NCBI RefSeq assembly: GCF_001902635.1
Contig: NZ_MJAO01000002.1
Span: 124,001 to 188,000 of the forward strand
From: Serratia marcescens
GTDB lineage: Bacteria > Pseudomonadota > Gammaproteobacteria > Enterobacterales > Enterobacteriaceae
Reading direction: 5' to 3'
DNA: 64,000 nucleotides
The notes beneath the pieces were generated by a model. That model made no database searches. It was not told the origin of the DNA and worked only from the letters and a program-made list of their open reading frames with translations. Position 1 is the first letter of the stretch, and every line of letters begins with the position of its first letter. Below, in pieces: positions 34,964 through 42,746 of the stretch. Position numbers and translations under genes: made by a program.

Positions 34964-36100
34964 ATGCCAATTCGAGTTTATATGTTCCCGGGACAGGGAT
35001 CTCAGCAACCCGGAATGGGGCGCGAACTGTTCAGCCAGTTCCCTGATTTAACCCGTATTGCCGACGATATTTTAGGCTATTCCATCGAGCGGCTCTGCCT
35101 TGATGACCCAGACGGCGAGTTAAACAAGACGCAATACACTCAACCGGCCATTTATGTTGTTAATGCCTTGTCTTACTTGAAGAAACGGCAAGAGACCGGC
35201 ATTCAACCGGATTTTGTTTTAGGGCATAGCCTCGGTGAGTTCAACGCGTTGCTGGCCGCCGAATGTTTTGACTTCGCTACCGGTCTGAAACTGGTAAAAA
35301 AACGCGGCGAATTGATGGCGCAAGCCGCAGGCGGCGGCATGGCGGCGGTGCTGGGGTTGAGCGAAGCGAAACTGCGGGCGTTTTTAACGGAGAGAAAACT
35401 CGATGACATTGATTTGGCGAACTTTAATACCCCTTCGCAAATCGTTATCTCTGGCCCTAGTGACACCGTAACAAAGGCGTTGGATGCATTCGCACAAAGC
35501 GGGATTAGGTGCGTGCCCTTGAATACCAGCGGCGCATTTCACTCCAGATTGATGCAGGGCGCCAAGGAGAAATTCGAACATTACCTGCAAGACTTTCCGT
35601 TTTCTGCGCCGAAGATCCCGGTGATTGCCAATACCACGGCGCGACCCTATGAGGACGACAAACTGTTAACCGGCCTGGCGCAACAGATTGCCAGCCCGGT
35701 GCGTTGGACCGCAAGCATTCAATATCTGCTGAGCCTGGGCGCACCAGACTTTACCGAGTTGGGCCACAGCGAAGTGGTCAGCGGCCTGGTCGACAAGATC
35801 AAAGCAGAAACGACGGAGGATGAGCTGCAAAGCATCAGGTTACAACGTCACGAAAATACCATGGCCACGGGGGCAGCGACAGCGGCTGACAGCACGGCAG
35901 ACTCAATGGCGCTGGCGCCGGCCGAGAAAATTGCGCAATGGAACAGCCGGTTCCCGATCGGGCAAAAGGTTCATTCCACAATATTGAACGCAGAGGCGGA
36001 AACCCGAACTGAGGCGTTACTGTTATTTCAGCACCGTGCGGCTGTCTACCTGAAGGGCTACAACGGTTACTTCGAACTCGATGAGCTAAAGCCAATTTAG
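34964..36100 (+). CDS. Stand-alone trans-acting acyltransferase
   Basis: The 378-aa protein is a malonyl-CoA:ACP transacylase homologue: FPGQGSQ, GHSLGEFNALL (catalytic Ser), GAFHSRLM (catalytic His) and an active-site Arg context in the KLVKKRGELM block. A C-terminal extension of about 80 residues, separated by an Ala-rich linker, carries WNSRFPIG and FQHRAAVYLKGYNGYF, a tail I associate with trans-AT acyltransferases. ATG 34964 is preferred, with AAGGAG 8 nt upstream; the upstream in-frame GTG 34955 overlaps that Shine-Dalgarno. It is the last gene of the PKS unit, followed by a hairpin. Confidence 0.92.
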   Translation: MPIRVYMFPGQGSQQPGMGRELFSQFPDLTRIADDILGYSIERLCLDDPDGELNKTQYTQPAIYVVNALSYLKKRQETGIQPDFVLGHSLGEFNALLAAECFDFATGLKLVKKRGELMAQAAGGGMAAVLGLSEAKLRAFLTERKLDDIDLANFNTPSQIVISGPSDTVTKALDAFAQSGIRCVPLNTSGAFHSRLMQGAKEKFEHYLQDFPFSAPKIPVIANTTARPYEDDKLLTGLAQQIASPVRWTASIQYLLSLGAPDFTELGHSEVVSGLVDKIKAETTEDELQSIRLQRHENTMATGAATAADSTADSMALAPAEKIAQWNSRFPIGQKVHSTILNAEAETRTEALLLFQHRAAVYLKGYNGYFELDELKPI

Positions 36101-36117
36101 ATTTCAACAAGAGAAAA

Positions 36118-36148
36118 TGGCGGTAGCGTTCACGCGACGCTGTCGCCA
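36118..36148 (+). terminator. Hairpin after the trans-AT PKS operon
   Basis: An interrupted inverted repeat, TGGCG..AGCGT/ACGCT..CGCCA, lies 18 nt after the last AT gene. A short second palindrome (TGCG/CGCA) and only weak T-runs follow, so it is a plausible but not classic intrinsic terminator. The rest of 36149-36456 holds no gene I can support, apart from the repeat copy at 36230. Confidence 0.45.
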
Positions 36149-36229
36149 ATGCGTATTTTATGCGCAATATCGGCCGTTTTTGAGGTGAGATTTGAGTGAA
36201 TCTGCAGTCACATAGGTGCCAAACATGCT

Positions 36230-36268
36230 CAGATTTCACGTAGCGCGATCAGAAAAGCAGGGTATTTT
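36230..36268 (+). repeat. Left copy of a ~38-bp inverted repeat flanking the beta-lactamase region
   Basis: Read as reverse complement, this copy matches 37968-38005 with a perfect 22-bp core (36230-36251 against 37984-38005), plus a flank AAAATnCCCTnCTTTT that differs at two bases and one indel. The two copies bracket about 1.7 kb containing the 64-aa gene and the beta-lactamase gene. They could be a dispersed intergenic repeat family or the ends of a mobile element; no transposase lies between them. Confidence 0.7.
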
Positions 36269-36456
36269 CACCAAGAATCTCTGTGCATGCATCACACAAA
36301 AGATGCTCGGTCATCATTAGTCAGACACCAGTGACGAACTTGCAAAGGTAAAAAACCAGTAATATTGCTTTTATCGTATATTTGAAGAATCGGGATAAAC
36401 GGTGGGCATAACCGAACGACAAAATCTGATGAGCGACGATAATCGAGGAAAGCAGG

Positions 36457-36651
36457 ATGGCACGAACAGTTGAAAAAATTGAGTACGATCTGGAGCGAGC
36501 ACGCCGCGAACGTGATGCATGGAAAACCAATCGTGGTGGGCAGTCTAACTATCAGATGGCAAGCGTGATGGTATCTGCGCTGGAGAAAGAGCTTTCAGAG
36601 GCCATCAGCAACCAGGCCAACGATGCCCACAAAACGCCGGATTCTGTCTGA
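36457..36651 (+). CDS. Short hypothetical protein, probably coiled coil
   Basis: This 64-aa protein is highly charged and largely helical, with heptad-like spacing (EKIEYDLERARRERD) and a second helix (MVSALEKELSEAI). There is no signal peptide or membrane segment. GAGGAAAGCAGG directly precedes the ATG, which supports translation. It stands alone between the PKS operon and the beta-lactamase gene. The function is unknown. Confidence 0.55.
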   Translation: MARTVEKIEYDLERARRERDAWKTNRGGQSNYQMASVMVSALEKELSEAISNQANDAHKTPDSV

Positions 36652-36797
36652 TTCTATAATGGTGCGCATAATGTATATTATGTTAAATTGAGCGTGGTAA
36701 ATACTAACCTCATCGTGTGGAGCCTTCCTAAGCACGTAACTCTCTGCTGCTTATCGGGGTTCTTCCATAGAACCCCTAACCTTTTACTACTATCCTC

Positions 36798-37655
36798 TTA
36801 GTGGCTGAGGTATTCGTCAAATATATGCGAACCTAAAGTACGAATCACTTCTGAGCGTTCATCCAAAGAAGTATCCGCTTTCCTCACATAGATGCTGATG
36901 AATACAGGATCATGATTATTTGACCAGACCATCGACGTTATCCCTCTGACACCATAATCACTTGCACCTGACCTATCGGCGATTTTCCATCCTTTAGGAA
37001 GAGACGCTCTAAGCATATTATCAGCGACTTTGTTATTGACCATCCATTCTTTCAATTGCGCTTTTGATGAATCACTGAGAACTTCGCCAGTCAAAATTTT
37101 CTTGATACTCTTGCTCATCGCATCAGGAGTCGTTGTATCTCGCAAATCATTCACGGGATTGACAGTCAATTCTGGCTCATATCGGTCAGAACGAGTAACA
37201 GTATCTCCTATAGCTCTCATAAATGCCGTCAGAGCTTCTGGTCCTCCACCCGAAGAAATAGCAAAATTAGCTGCCGTATTATCACTGTATTCATTGGCAG
37301 CTTTACAAGCTTGCTCAAGCGTAAATGGCTTATTCATATAGTCTTTAGCAACTGGCGAATATGTCACAATGTTTTTTTCAGTCACTATCATAGAATGATT
37401 TAGTGAAAGCTTTTTTGCATCAACCTTTGCCAGAACATTAGCGCAAGCAATTGATTTAACTGTGCTATCTAAAGGAAAGCGCTGATTCCCATTTATAGAA
37501 ATCGTTTTGCCATCTGAAGATAGAATTGACAAACCCACCTTCCAGCCCTCTTTCTCGTACTGTTTAACTTGATCTTGTAAAGTCGAAGCAAAAGCAGAGG
37601 ATACAATAGGCATGCTTAACACCAATGTGGCAAATGCTTTAAATCGTAAATTCAT
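36798..37655 (-). CDS. Class A beta-lactamase, CARB/PSE-like
   Basis: The 285-aa precursor has a Sec signal peptide ending near SSAFA and is a periplasmic serine beta-lactamase. Catalytic motifs: S64-T-V-K67 (the SxxK of class A), S124-D-N126, E160 in EPELT (the general-base Glu; the usual Asn four residues on is Thr-164) and R228-S-G230 in place of KTG. The RSG motif, the NGNQRFP block, TYSPV, RDTTTP and ADRSGA are shared with carbenicillin-hydrolysing CARB/PSE enzymes, and two Cys (IACA, EQAC) sit where that group has its disulfide. ATG 37655 follows AAAGGT; the in-frame TTG 37661 is unlikely. The gene is clearly A/T-richer than its neighbours, suggesting acquisition from another source. 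No ampR-like regulator is adjacent. Confidence 0.93.
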   Translation of the reverse strand: MNLRFKAFATLVLSMPIVSSAFASTLQDQVKQYEKEGWKVGLSILSSDGKTISINGNQRFPLDSTVKSIACANVLAKVDAKKLSLNHSMIVTEKNIVTYSPVAKDYMNKPFTLEQACKAANEYSDNTAANFAISSGGGPEALTAFMRAIGDTVTRSDRYEPELTVNPVNDLRDTTTPDAMSKSIKKILTGEVLSDSSKAQLKEWMVNNKVADNMLRASLPKGWKIADRSGASDYGVRGITSMVWSNNHDPVFISIYVRKADTSLDERSEVIRTLGSHIFDEYLSH

Positions 37656-37967
37656 AGTCAACCTTTGATAGTCAATGCTTATATAATGAGGTTATTTCAG
37701 CATAAATAGAGAGTCTAATTTATGCAGGGTTTTATTTTTAATCATGATTATATTTTCTTTTGTATGGTTAACAAATGATGATAATTTTTAGTAGCCTATA
37801 GAAAAACTTATAGCGTGATTTAGATGATGCCATTCGAACAGCGTTTAAACTCTGCTCAATCCTCTGTCGGCGTGCCTTGATGAAACCGCATCCGCCAACC
37901 CGCCGTAGCGGTCATAAGCCAAATCGACAAGCGATCTGTGCAACGGACGGCGTGGCCCTTATGGGCC

Positions 37968-38005
37968 AAAATGCCCTCCTTTTTGATCGCGCTACGTGAA
38001 ATCTG
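37968..38005 (-). repeat. Right copy of the ~38-bp inverted repeat
   Basis: This is the partner of 36230-36268 in opposite orientation, sharing a perfect 22-bp core. Weaker similarity continues for some 20-30 bp toward 38030, so the real repeat unit may be longer than the conserved core. Confidence 0.7.
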
Positions 38006-38054
38006 GCAAACTTCGGCAGCCAATCTGCACCAGAAAAACACGCGTGAAACCTGA

Positions 38055-38145
38055 CTATTTCCAGGATCCCTTCTCATAGGTTTTTTGCCAGTTCTTTTCC
38101 GTGACGGGCATCAGTTCTCCGTTAAACGTGGAGCCTCTGGATGTA
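38055..38145 (-). pseudogene. Possible 3' remnant of a periplasmic sugar-binding protein gene
   Basis: Reading the - strand to the stop at 38055 gives about 25 residues including NGELMPVTEKNWQ and KTYEKGSW. This resembles the extreme C-terminus of ABC sugar-binding proteins (PVT-x-x-NW type). No start or upstream domain is present. It lies between the inverted repeat and the lacI-type gene, consistent with a truncated neighbour of the sugar operon. The similarity is short, so this is tentative. Confidence 0.28.
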
Positions 38146-38234
38146 ACACTTTATCTTCTATAGAGTTTTTTCTTTTTATCTCAATACGCTCTCATCAAAC
38201 TTCCGTAGTGACATTGTCACCAAAAAGAAAACCC

Positions 38235-39245
38235 TCACGCCTGTTTCCCACCCAAATGCGACCGCCGAACCCGCAATTCTCCGTGCCGCCAGGCGCCGTC
38301 CGCCGTGGCGCGATTGTCGATCAGGCGATTCAAGGCCTCTGCGACCAACCGGTCGATGCGTTGACTGTAGCTGGTCAGCGCCCAGTTGGCTGAACCGGCC
38401 TCGTCGATATCATCGAAGCCTACCACGGCCATCGCGGACGACGGCGCCGTTTGCCTGAGCGCTTCGAGCGCCCCCAGCGCCAGCACGTCGTTCTCGCAGA
38501 ACAGCGCCTCAACCCGCTCGCTTTCCGGCGTTGCCTGCAGGTATTCGCTCATCAGCTGGAAAGCGCGTTGGCGATCGTAGTGGCCGGCGGTGAGCACGCG
38601 ATCCAGCTGAAAGCCGGCGGCGCTCAGTTTGTCGCGGTAGCCTTCCATGCGCAGCAAATGGCTGCTTTGCGTGTCCGGCCCTTTCATATAGCCAAAGCGC
38701 CGGTGGCCTTGCTCTATCAGCAACGTGGCGATCTCTTCGCCGGCGCGGTAGCCGTCGATATTGACCACATCAATATGCTCGCTTTCCGTATTGCGGCACA
38801 CCTGCACCAGCGGAATTTGATGCAGATCCTGCGCGATCGCCACCCACTCCTTGGTTAACACCGTCGCCAGGAACAGAATGCCATCCACCTGCAGCTGATC
38901 GGCCATCGCCATCACCGCCCGGTAGTTTTCCCCGGCGGTGATGTTCAGCAACAGCGCCATATAGCCGCGGGTTTGCAGCTGTTTGGTCACCATATCGAGC
39001 ATCATCATCGAATGTGGGTTCTTCATCTCGTCGATGGCCACGCCGATGATGTGCGTGCGCTTTTGCGACAGGCTGCGCGCCAGCAGGTTTGGCCGATAGC
39101 CCAACTCGGCCGCCGCCGCCAGTACGCTTTCACGCGCGCTGTCCGAGATCGACGCGCCGGGCGTAAAGGCGCGCGATACCGTCCATTTGGAGACGCCGGC
39201 CTTTTCGGCGACGTCGCTGGCGGTGGCTTTATGGTGTTTCGTCAT
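38235..39245 (-). CDS. LacI-family transcriptional repressor of the adjacent sugar operon
   Basis: The 336-aa protein has an N-terminal LacI helix-turn-helix (TASDVAEKAGVSKWTVSRAF), the hinge-helix region (LGYRPNLLARSL) and a periplasmic-binding-protein-like effector domain (IIGVAIDE, VVGFDDID). ATG 39245 puts the HTH at the N-terminus, as usual, and AGGGA lies upstream; the frame stays open about 130 nt further. It is divergent from the binding-protein gene at 39565. Three operator-like palindromes lie in the shared intergenic region and a fourth precedes the oxidoreductase gene. The inducer is probably the sugar handled by the operon, which I cannot name. Confidence 0.92.
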   Translation of the reverse strand: MTKHHKATASDVAEKAGVSKWTVSRAFTPGASISDSARESVLAAAAELGYRPNLLARSLSQKRTHIIGVAIDEMKNPHSMMMLDMVTKQLQTRGYMALLLNITAGENYRAVMAMADQLQVDGILFLATVLTKEWVAIAQDLHQIPLVQVCRNTESEHIDVVNIDGYRAGEEIATLLIEQGHRRFGYMKGPDTQSSHLLRMEGYRDKLSAAGFQLDRVLTAGHYDRQRAFQLMSEYLQATPESERVEALFCENDVLALGALEALRQTAPSSAMAVVGFDDIDEAGSANWALTSYSQRIDRLVAEALNRLIDNRATADGAWRHGELRVRRSHLGGKQA

Positions 39246-39344
39246 GATGTGCGTCGATCCCTGTTTCGTTGAAATCAAACTATACCCTGTTCGCTCAGCG
39301 CCCCTAAGCGCCTGCTTGATACTCCTGCTGCAATTATGTGCCTT

Positions 39345-39387
39345 TTTTGCACCCGATTGCAATTCGTTATGCAACCGGGTGCAAAGT
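39345..39387. promoter_or_regulatory. Two adjacent LacI-type operators
   Basis: Two copies, TTTTGCACCCGATTGCAATT (39345-39364) and TATGCAACCGGGTGCAAAGT (39368-39387), lie in opposite orientation about one helical turn or two apart. Both centre on GCAxCCG.TTGC half-sites. They lie upstream of the lacI-type gene and probably mediate autoregulation and repression of the divergent promoter. Confidence 0.7.
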
Positions 39388-39500
39388 GTAAAGAGTTTGT
39401 GATCGTCCGCGCTGTTTTCACCTTTTCCCGGTTGACCAAATTTTATCCATAGCCGACATTCACGGTGGCATTCAGAGACTCATTGCCATTTTGCCTCCTA

Positions 39501-39520
39501 TTTTGCACCCGGTTGCAAAA
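39501..39520. promoter_or_regulatory. LacI-type operator before the binding-protein gene
   Basis: TTTTGCACCCGGTTGCAAAA is a near-perfect 20-bp palindrome 45 nt upstream of the binding-protein ATG, matching the sites at 39345 and 40517. Confidence 0.75.
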
Positions 39521-39564
39521 ACGCTATTTTTACACAACACCACTCTTCTCAACAGGATACTGTA

Positions 39565-40488
39565 ATGAAAAAAACCAGACTGCTGTTGATGTTAGCATGC
39601 TCGCTGTTTGTCGTGACCGCCCAGGCCAAGACCTACCAGGTCGGCGTGGCGCTGGCCAATTTCGATCTCAACTTCGTCTCCATCCTGCGCAGCCAGATGG
39701 CCCGCGAACTGGCTGCCCAGCAGCTGCAAGGTCAGTTCGTCGATGCCAAGGGCGATGTCGCCCTGCAGGTGCAACAGGTAGACGATCTGATTAATCAGGG
39801 CGTGGATGCCATTATCCTCAACCCGGTCGATACGCAAGGCGTTCAGCCGATGATAGCGGCCGCCAAACGCGCCGCGATCCCCCTTATCTTCGTCAACCGC
39901 AAACCCGAAGTGCCACTGACCGGTGCGACGGCCTACGTCGGTTCAGACTCAGCCCTCAGCGGCCATATGCAGATGGAAGCCCTGGCGAAAAAAATGAATT
40001 ATCGCGGCAACGTGGCAATCCTGATGGGCGCTCTCTCCAACGAAGAAACCCGCGAGCGCACCCGCGCGGTAGAAGCGGTGATCGCTAAATACAACGACCT
40101 GAAAGTGGTAGAGAAACAGACCGCCAAATGGCAACGCAATGAAGCGGTCGACGTGGTTTCTGGCTGGTTGCTGAACGGCGCGCCGATCGATGCGATCGCC
40201 GCCAACAATGATGAGATGGCCATCGGCGCGATCATCGCACTGAAACAGGCCAAAAAGAACGGCGTGCTGGTTGCCGGTATCGATGGCACGCCCGACGGCC
40301 TGCAATTTATCAAAAACGGCGATCTGGCAGTCACCATTTTCCAGGATGCCAAAGCTCAGGCGATCGGCGCGGTACAGGTGACTCGCGCCATGTTGGATCA
40401 CGCCAAAACCGAACCCTATAACTGGATACCCTACGCCACCGTGACGCAAGAAAACTACCCGCAATTTGCGCAAATGAACCAGAAATAA
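39565..40488 (+). CDS. Periplasmic sugar-binding protein (RbsB-like)
   Basis: The 307-aa protein has a signal peptide (MKKTRLLLMLACSLF...AQA) and the type 1 periplasmic-binding-protein fold: DDLINQGVDAIILNPVD, ANNDEMAIGA, GIDGTPDGLQFIKNG. It binds a sugar or cyclitol in the periplasm for an ABC importer. No ATPase or permease gene is adjacent, so it must pair with a transporter encoded elsewhere, act in sensing, or be an orphan. It is first in an operon with Gfo/Idh/MocA and TIM-barrel isomerase genes under LacI-type control. The substrate is not identifiable from the sequence. Confidence 0.9.
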   Translation: MKKTRLLLMLACSLFVVTAQAKTYQVGVALANFDLNFVSILRSQMARELAAQQLQGQFVDAKGDVALQVQQVDDLINQGVDAIILNPVDTQGVQPMIAAAKRAAIPLIFVNRKPEVPLTGATAYVGSDSALSGHMQMEALAKKMNYRGNVAILMGALSNEETRERTRAVEAVIAKYNDLKVVEKQTAKWQRNEAVDVVSGWLLNGAPIDAIAANNDEMAIGAIIALKQAKKNGVLVAGIDGTPDGLQFIKNGDLAVTIFQDAKAQAIGAVQVTRAMLDHAKTEPYNWIPYATVTQENYPQFAQMNQK

Positions 40489-40516
40489 GCCGTTGTCACT
40501 CTCTTTTTCAACCCGG

Positions 40517-40534
40517 TTTGCACCCGAGTGCAAA
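40517..40534. promoter_or_regulatory. LacI-type operator before the oxidoreductase gene
   Basis: TTTGCACCCGAGTGCAAA lies 22 nt upstream of the Gfo/Idh/MocA ATG, in the gap after the binding-protein gene. It suggests an internal regulated promoter or looping with the upstream sites. Confidence 0.72.
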
Positions 40535-40556
40535 TCCCCTAACCTCAGGAGTCAGC

Positions 40557-41732
40557 ATGTTAAATGGTGAAAGAAGCATCCCTCGCCCGCTGCGTTGGGC
40601 GATGATCGGCGGCGGCCGCCTCAGCCAGGTGGGTTACAAGCACCGTTCCGGCGCATTGCGCGACAACACCGCCTATCGGCTGGTTGCCGGCGCCTTTGAT
40701 ATCGACGCGGTGCGCGGGCGTGAGTTTGGCGTCAATCTCGGCGTGCCCGCCGAACGCTGCTATGACAACTATCAACAGCTGCTGGAGCAAGAAGCCAAAC
40801 GTGAAGATGGCGTTGAGGTGGTTACCATCGCCACCCCCAACGGCACCCACTATGAAATCACCCGCGCCGCGCTGAATGCCGGCCTACATGTCATCTGCGA
40901 AAAGCCGCTGTTCTTCACCACGGCGGAGGCGAGAGAAATCAAGGCGCTGGCGGCGGAGAAAGGCCTGATCGTCGGCGTAACCTACGGCTTCTCCGGCCAT
41001 CCGCTGCTGATGCAGATGCGCGCCATGATCGCGAACGGCGACATCGGAGAAATACGCATGGTCGAATTGCAGTACACCCACGGTTTCAACGCCAACGAAA
41101 GCGCGGACACGTTTGAGGCACAAAAGTGGCGCGTTGACCCGAAAATCGCCGGCCCCTCTTTTGTGCTGGGCGACATCTCCACTCACACCTTCTACATCTC
41201 GCAGCTGGTGATGCCCGACATGAAAATTGCCGCCCTGCTGTGCGATCGCCAGAGCTTTATCCCTTCCCGTGCGCCGCTGGAAGACAACGCCATGGTACTG
41301 ATGCACTACGAAAACGGCGCCGTTGGCCGCATGTGGGCATCGTCCATCAATGCCGGTGCCATGGACAGCCAAAGCATCCGCGTGGTGGGCTCACTCGCCA
41401 GTCTGCAATGGAGCGATTCCACGCCCGGCGAATTGCGCTATGAGATCCAAGGGCAACCCAATCAAACCCTGCACCACGGTATGCCCTATCTGGACGACAG
41501 CGCCCTGGCCGAAGAACGGCTCGGCGCGCTGCATACCGAAGGCCTGGCCGAATCCTGGGCCAATATCTACCTCAAGTTTGCCATTGCCATCAGCGCCCGC
41601 CAGCGCGGCGATCGGCAGACGCTGGCTACGCTGATCTACCCGGATATCGACGCCGGATTGGAAGGCGTGCGCTGGATTGAAAACTGCGTTCGCTCCGCCG
41701 ACAACGGCGCCACCTGGGTTCACTACCAATAA
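40557..41732 (+). CDS. Gfo/Idh/MocA-family NAD(P)-dependent oxidoreductase
   Basis: The 391-aa protein has an N-terminal Rossmann segment (WAMIGGGRLSQVG), the substrate/NAD loop IATPNGTHYE and the family signature ICEKPLFFTT with its catalytic Lys. Members oxidise or reduce sugars, inositols and their derivatives. ATG 40557 follows CAGGAG at good spacing; the frame is open a little further upstream. The adjacent binding protein and xylose-isomerase-like enzyme suggest a short catabolic route for a cyclitol or oxidised sugar. Confidence 0.9.
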   Translation: MLNGERSIPRPLRWAMIGGGRLSQVGYKHRSGALRDNTAYRLVAGAFDIDAVRGREFGVNLGVPAERCYDNYQQLLEQEAKREDGVEVVTIATPNGTHYEITRAALNAGLHVICEKPLFFTTAEAREIKALAAEKGLIVGVTYGFSGHPLLMQMRAMIANGDIGEIRMVELQYTHGFNANESADTFEAQKWRVDPKIAGPSFVLGDISTHTFYISQLVMPDMKIAALLCDRQSFIPSRAPLEDNAMVLMHYENGAVGRMWASSINAGAMDSQSIRVVGSLASLQWSDSTPGELRYEIQGQPNQTLHHGMPYLDDSALAEERLGALHTEGLAESWANIYLKFAIAISARQRGDRQTLATLIYPDIDAGLEGVRWIENCVRSADNGATWVHYQ

Positions 41733-41742
41733 GGAAAGCCTC

Positions 41743-42684
41743 ATGAGACTCTCATTCTGTACCGACAGCCTGGGCCATTTACCCTTCGAGCAGATGCTGG
41801 ACCGGTTGCTGGAGCTGGGGGTGCGCGGCGTGGAAATGACCACCGGCGGCTGGTCCCCGGCGCCCCATCTGAATACCGACGAACTGTTGGCCAATCCTGC
41901 CAAACGCCGGCAACTGCAGCAGGCGCTGGCCAGTCGCGGCATGGAGATCGCCGCGCTCAATGTCTCCGGCAATCCGCTCGATCCCGGCGAATTGGGGCAA
42001 CGTCATCAGCGCCAAACCGACAACACGCTCGAACTGGCCGGCCTGTTGGGGGTAAAAAAGATCGTCATGATGAGCGGCCTGCCGCCGGCCAGCCCACATG
42101 ACACCATCCCCAACTGGATCACCTATACCGTCAGCTGGCCGCCGACGGTAAAAAATTGTTTGGACTATCAATGGAATGAGGTGGCGATCCCCTATTGGCA
42201 GGCGCTGGTCGCCCGAGCCAAAGCGTGCGGCGTCAAGCGGTTTGCGCTGGAGAACTTCAGCGCCATGCTGGTGTGGAACCCGGAGACGCTGTTCCGGCTG
42301 CGCGAGGCCGTCGGCCCGATGGTAGGGCTGAACCTCGATCCCAGCCATTTGATCTGGATGGGGGCAGATCCCATTGCGGTGGCCCGCGCCCTCGGCCCCG
42401 CCATTCATCATGTGCACGGCAAAGACGTGCGCCTGGAGCGCGGCGTCGTCGAGGTTAACGGGCTGCTGGAAACCAAACCGATAGACGACGTGGCCGGCCG
42501 CGCCTGGAACTACGTCGCCGTCGGCTGCGGGCGGGATTTGCAGTGGTGGAAGGAGTTCTTCTCCGTCGTTCGCATGATGGGCTACAACGACTGGGTGTCG
42601 CTGGAGATGGAAGACCTGACCATGTCGGCCGACGCCGGCATCGCCTCATCCGTTCAGGCGCTGCAGCAGACCATCAGCCGGTAA
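41743..42684 (+). CDS. Sugar phosphate isomerase/epimerase-like TIM-barrel enzyme
   Basis: The 313-aa protein belongs to the xylose isomerase-like (AP endonuclease 2) superfamily. Metal-binding signatures are visible: ALENFSAM (Glu), LNLDPSHLIWMG (Asp/His), HVHGKD (His/Asp) and WVSLEMED (Glu). The family includes inosose dehydratases and ketose epimerases. ATG 41743 follows AAGGAAAG and begins 10 nt after the preceding gene, so it is operonic with it; the specific reaction is not determinable. Confidence 0.88.
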   Translation: MRLSFCTDSLGHLPFEQMLDRLLELGVRGVEMTTGGWSPAPHLNTDELLANPAKRRQLQQALASRGMEIAALNVSGNPLDPGELGQRHQRQTDNTLELAGLLGVKKIVMMSGLPPASPHDTIPNWITYTVSWPPTVKNCLDYQWNEVAIPYWQALVARAKACGVKRFALENFSAMLVWNPETLFRLREAVGPMVGLNLDPSHLIWMGADPIAVARALGPAIHHVHGKDVRLERGVVEVNGLLETKPIDDVAGRAWNYVAVGCGRDLQWWKEFFSVVRMMGYNDWVSLEMEDLTMSADAGIASSVQALQQTISR

Positions 42685-42690
42685 AACCGG

Positions 42691-42721
42691 GCGCAGCGGT
42701 CGCGGCCACTGCGCCTTTTTC
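42691..42721. terminator. Intrinsic terminator between convergent genes
   Basis: The stem GCGCAG...CTGCGC is followed by CTTTTTC on the + strand, and the - strand side also has a short T-run (GGTTTTACC). It lies between the isomerase gene and the convergent gene at 42747 and can serve both. Confidence 0.8.
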
Positions 42722-42746
42722 ACGCCCAGGCCTGGTTGGCGATGCG

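Larger units (their letters stand above)
37656..38234. other. A/T-rich intergenic stretch upstream of the beta-lactamase
   Basis: About 580 bp without a convincing complete gene. The first ~200 bp are strongly A/T-rich and must include the beta-lactamase promoter. The GC content rises from about 37850, where the right copy of the inverted repeat and a possible gene remnant lie. Confidence 0.5.

Noticed and set aside
37856-38077. 73-codon - strand frame in the bla upstream region.
   Set aside because: It runs through the inverted repeat and the remnant in another frame, with no ribosome binding site or recognisable domain.
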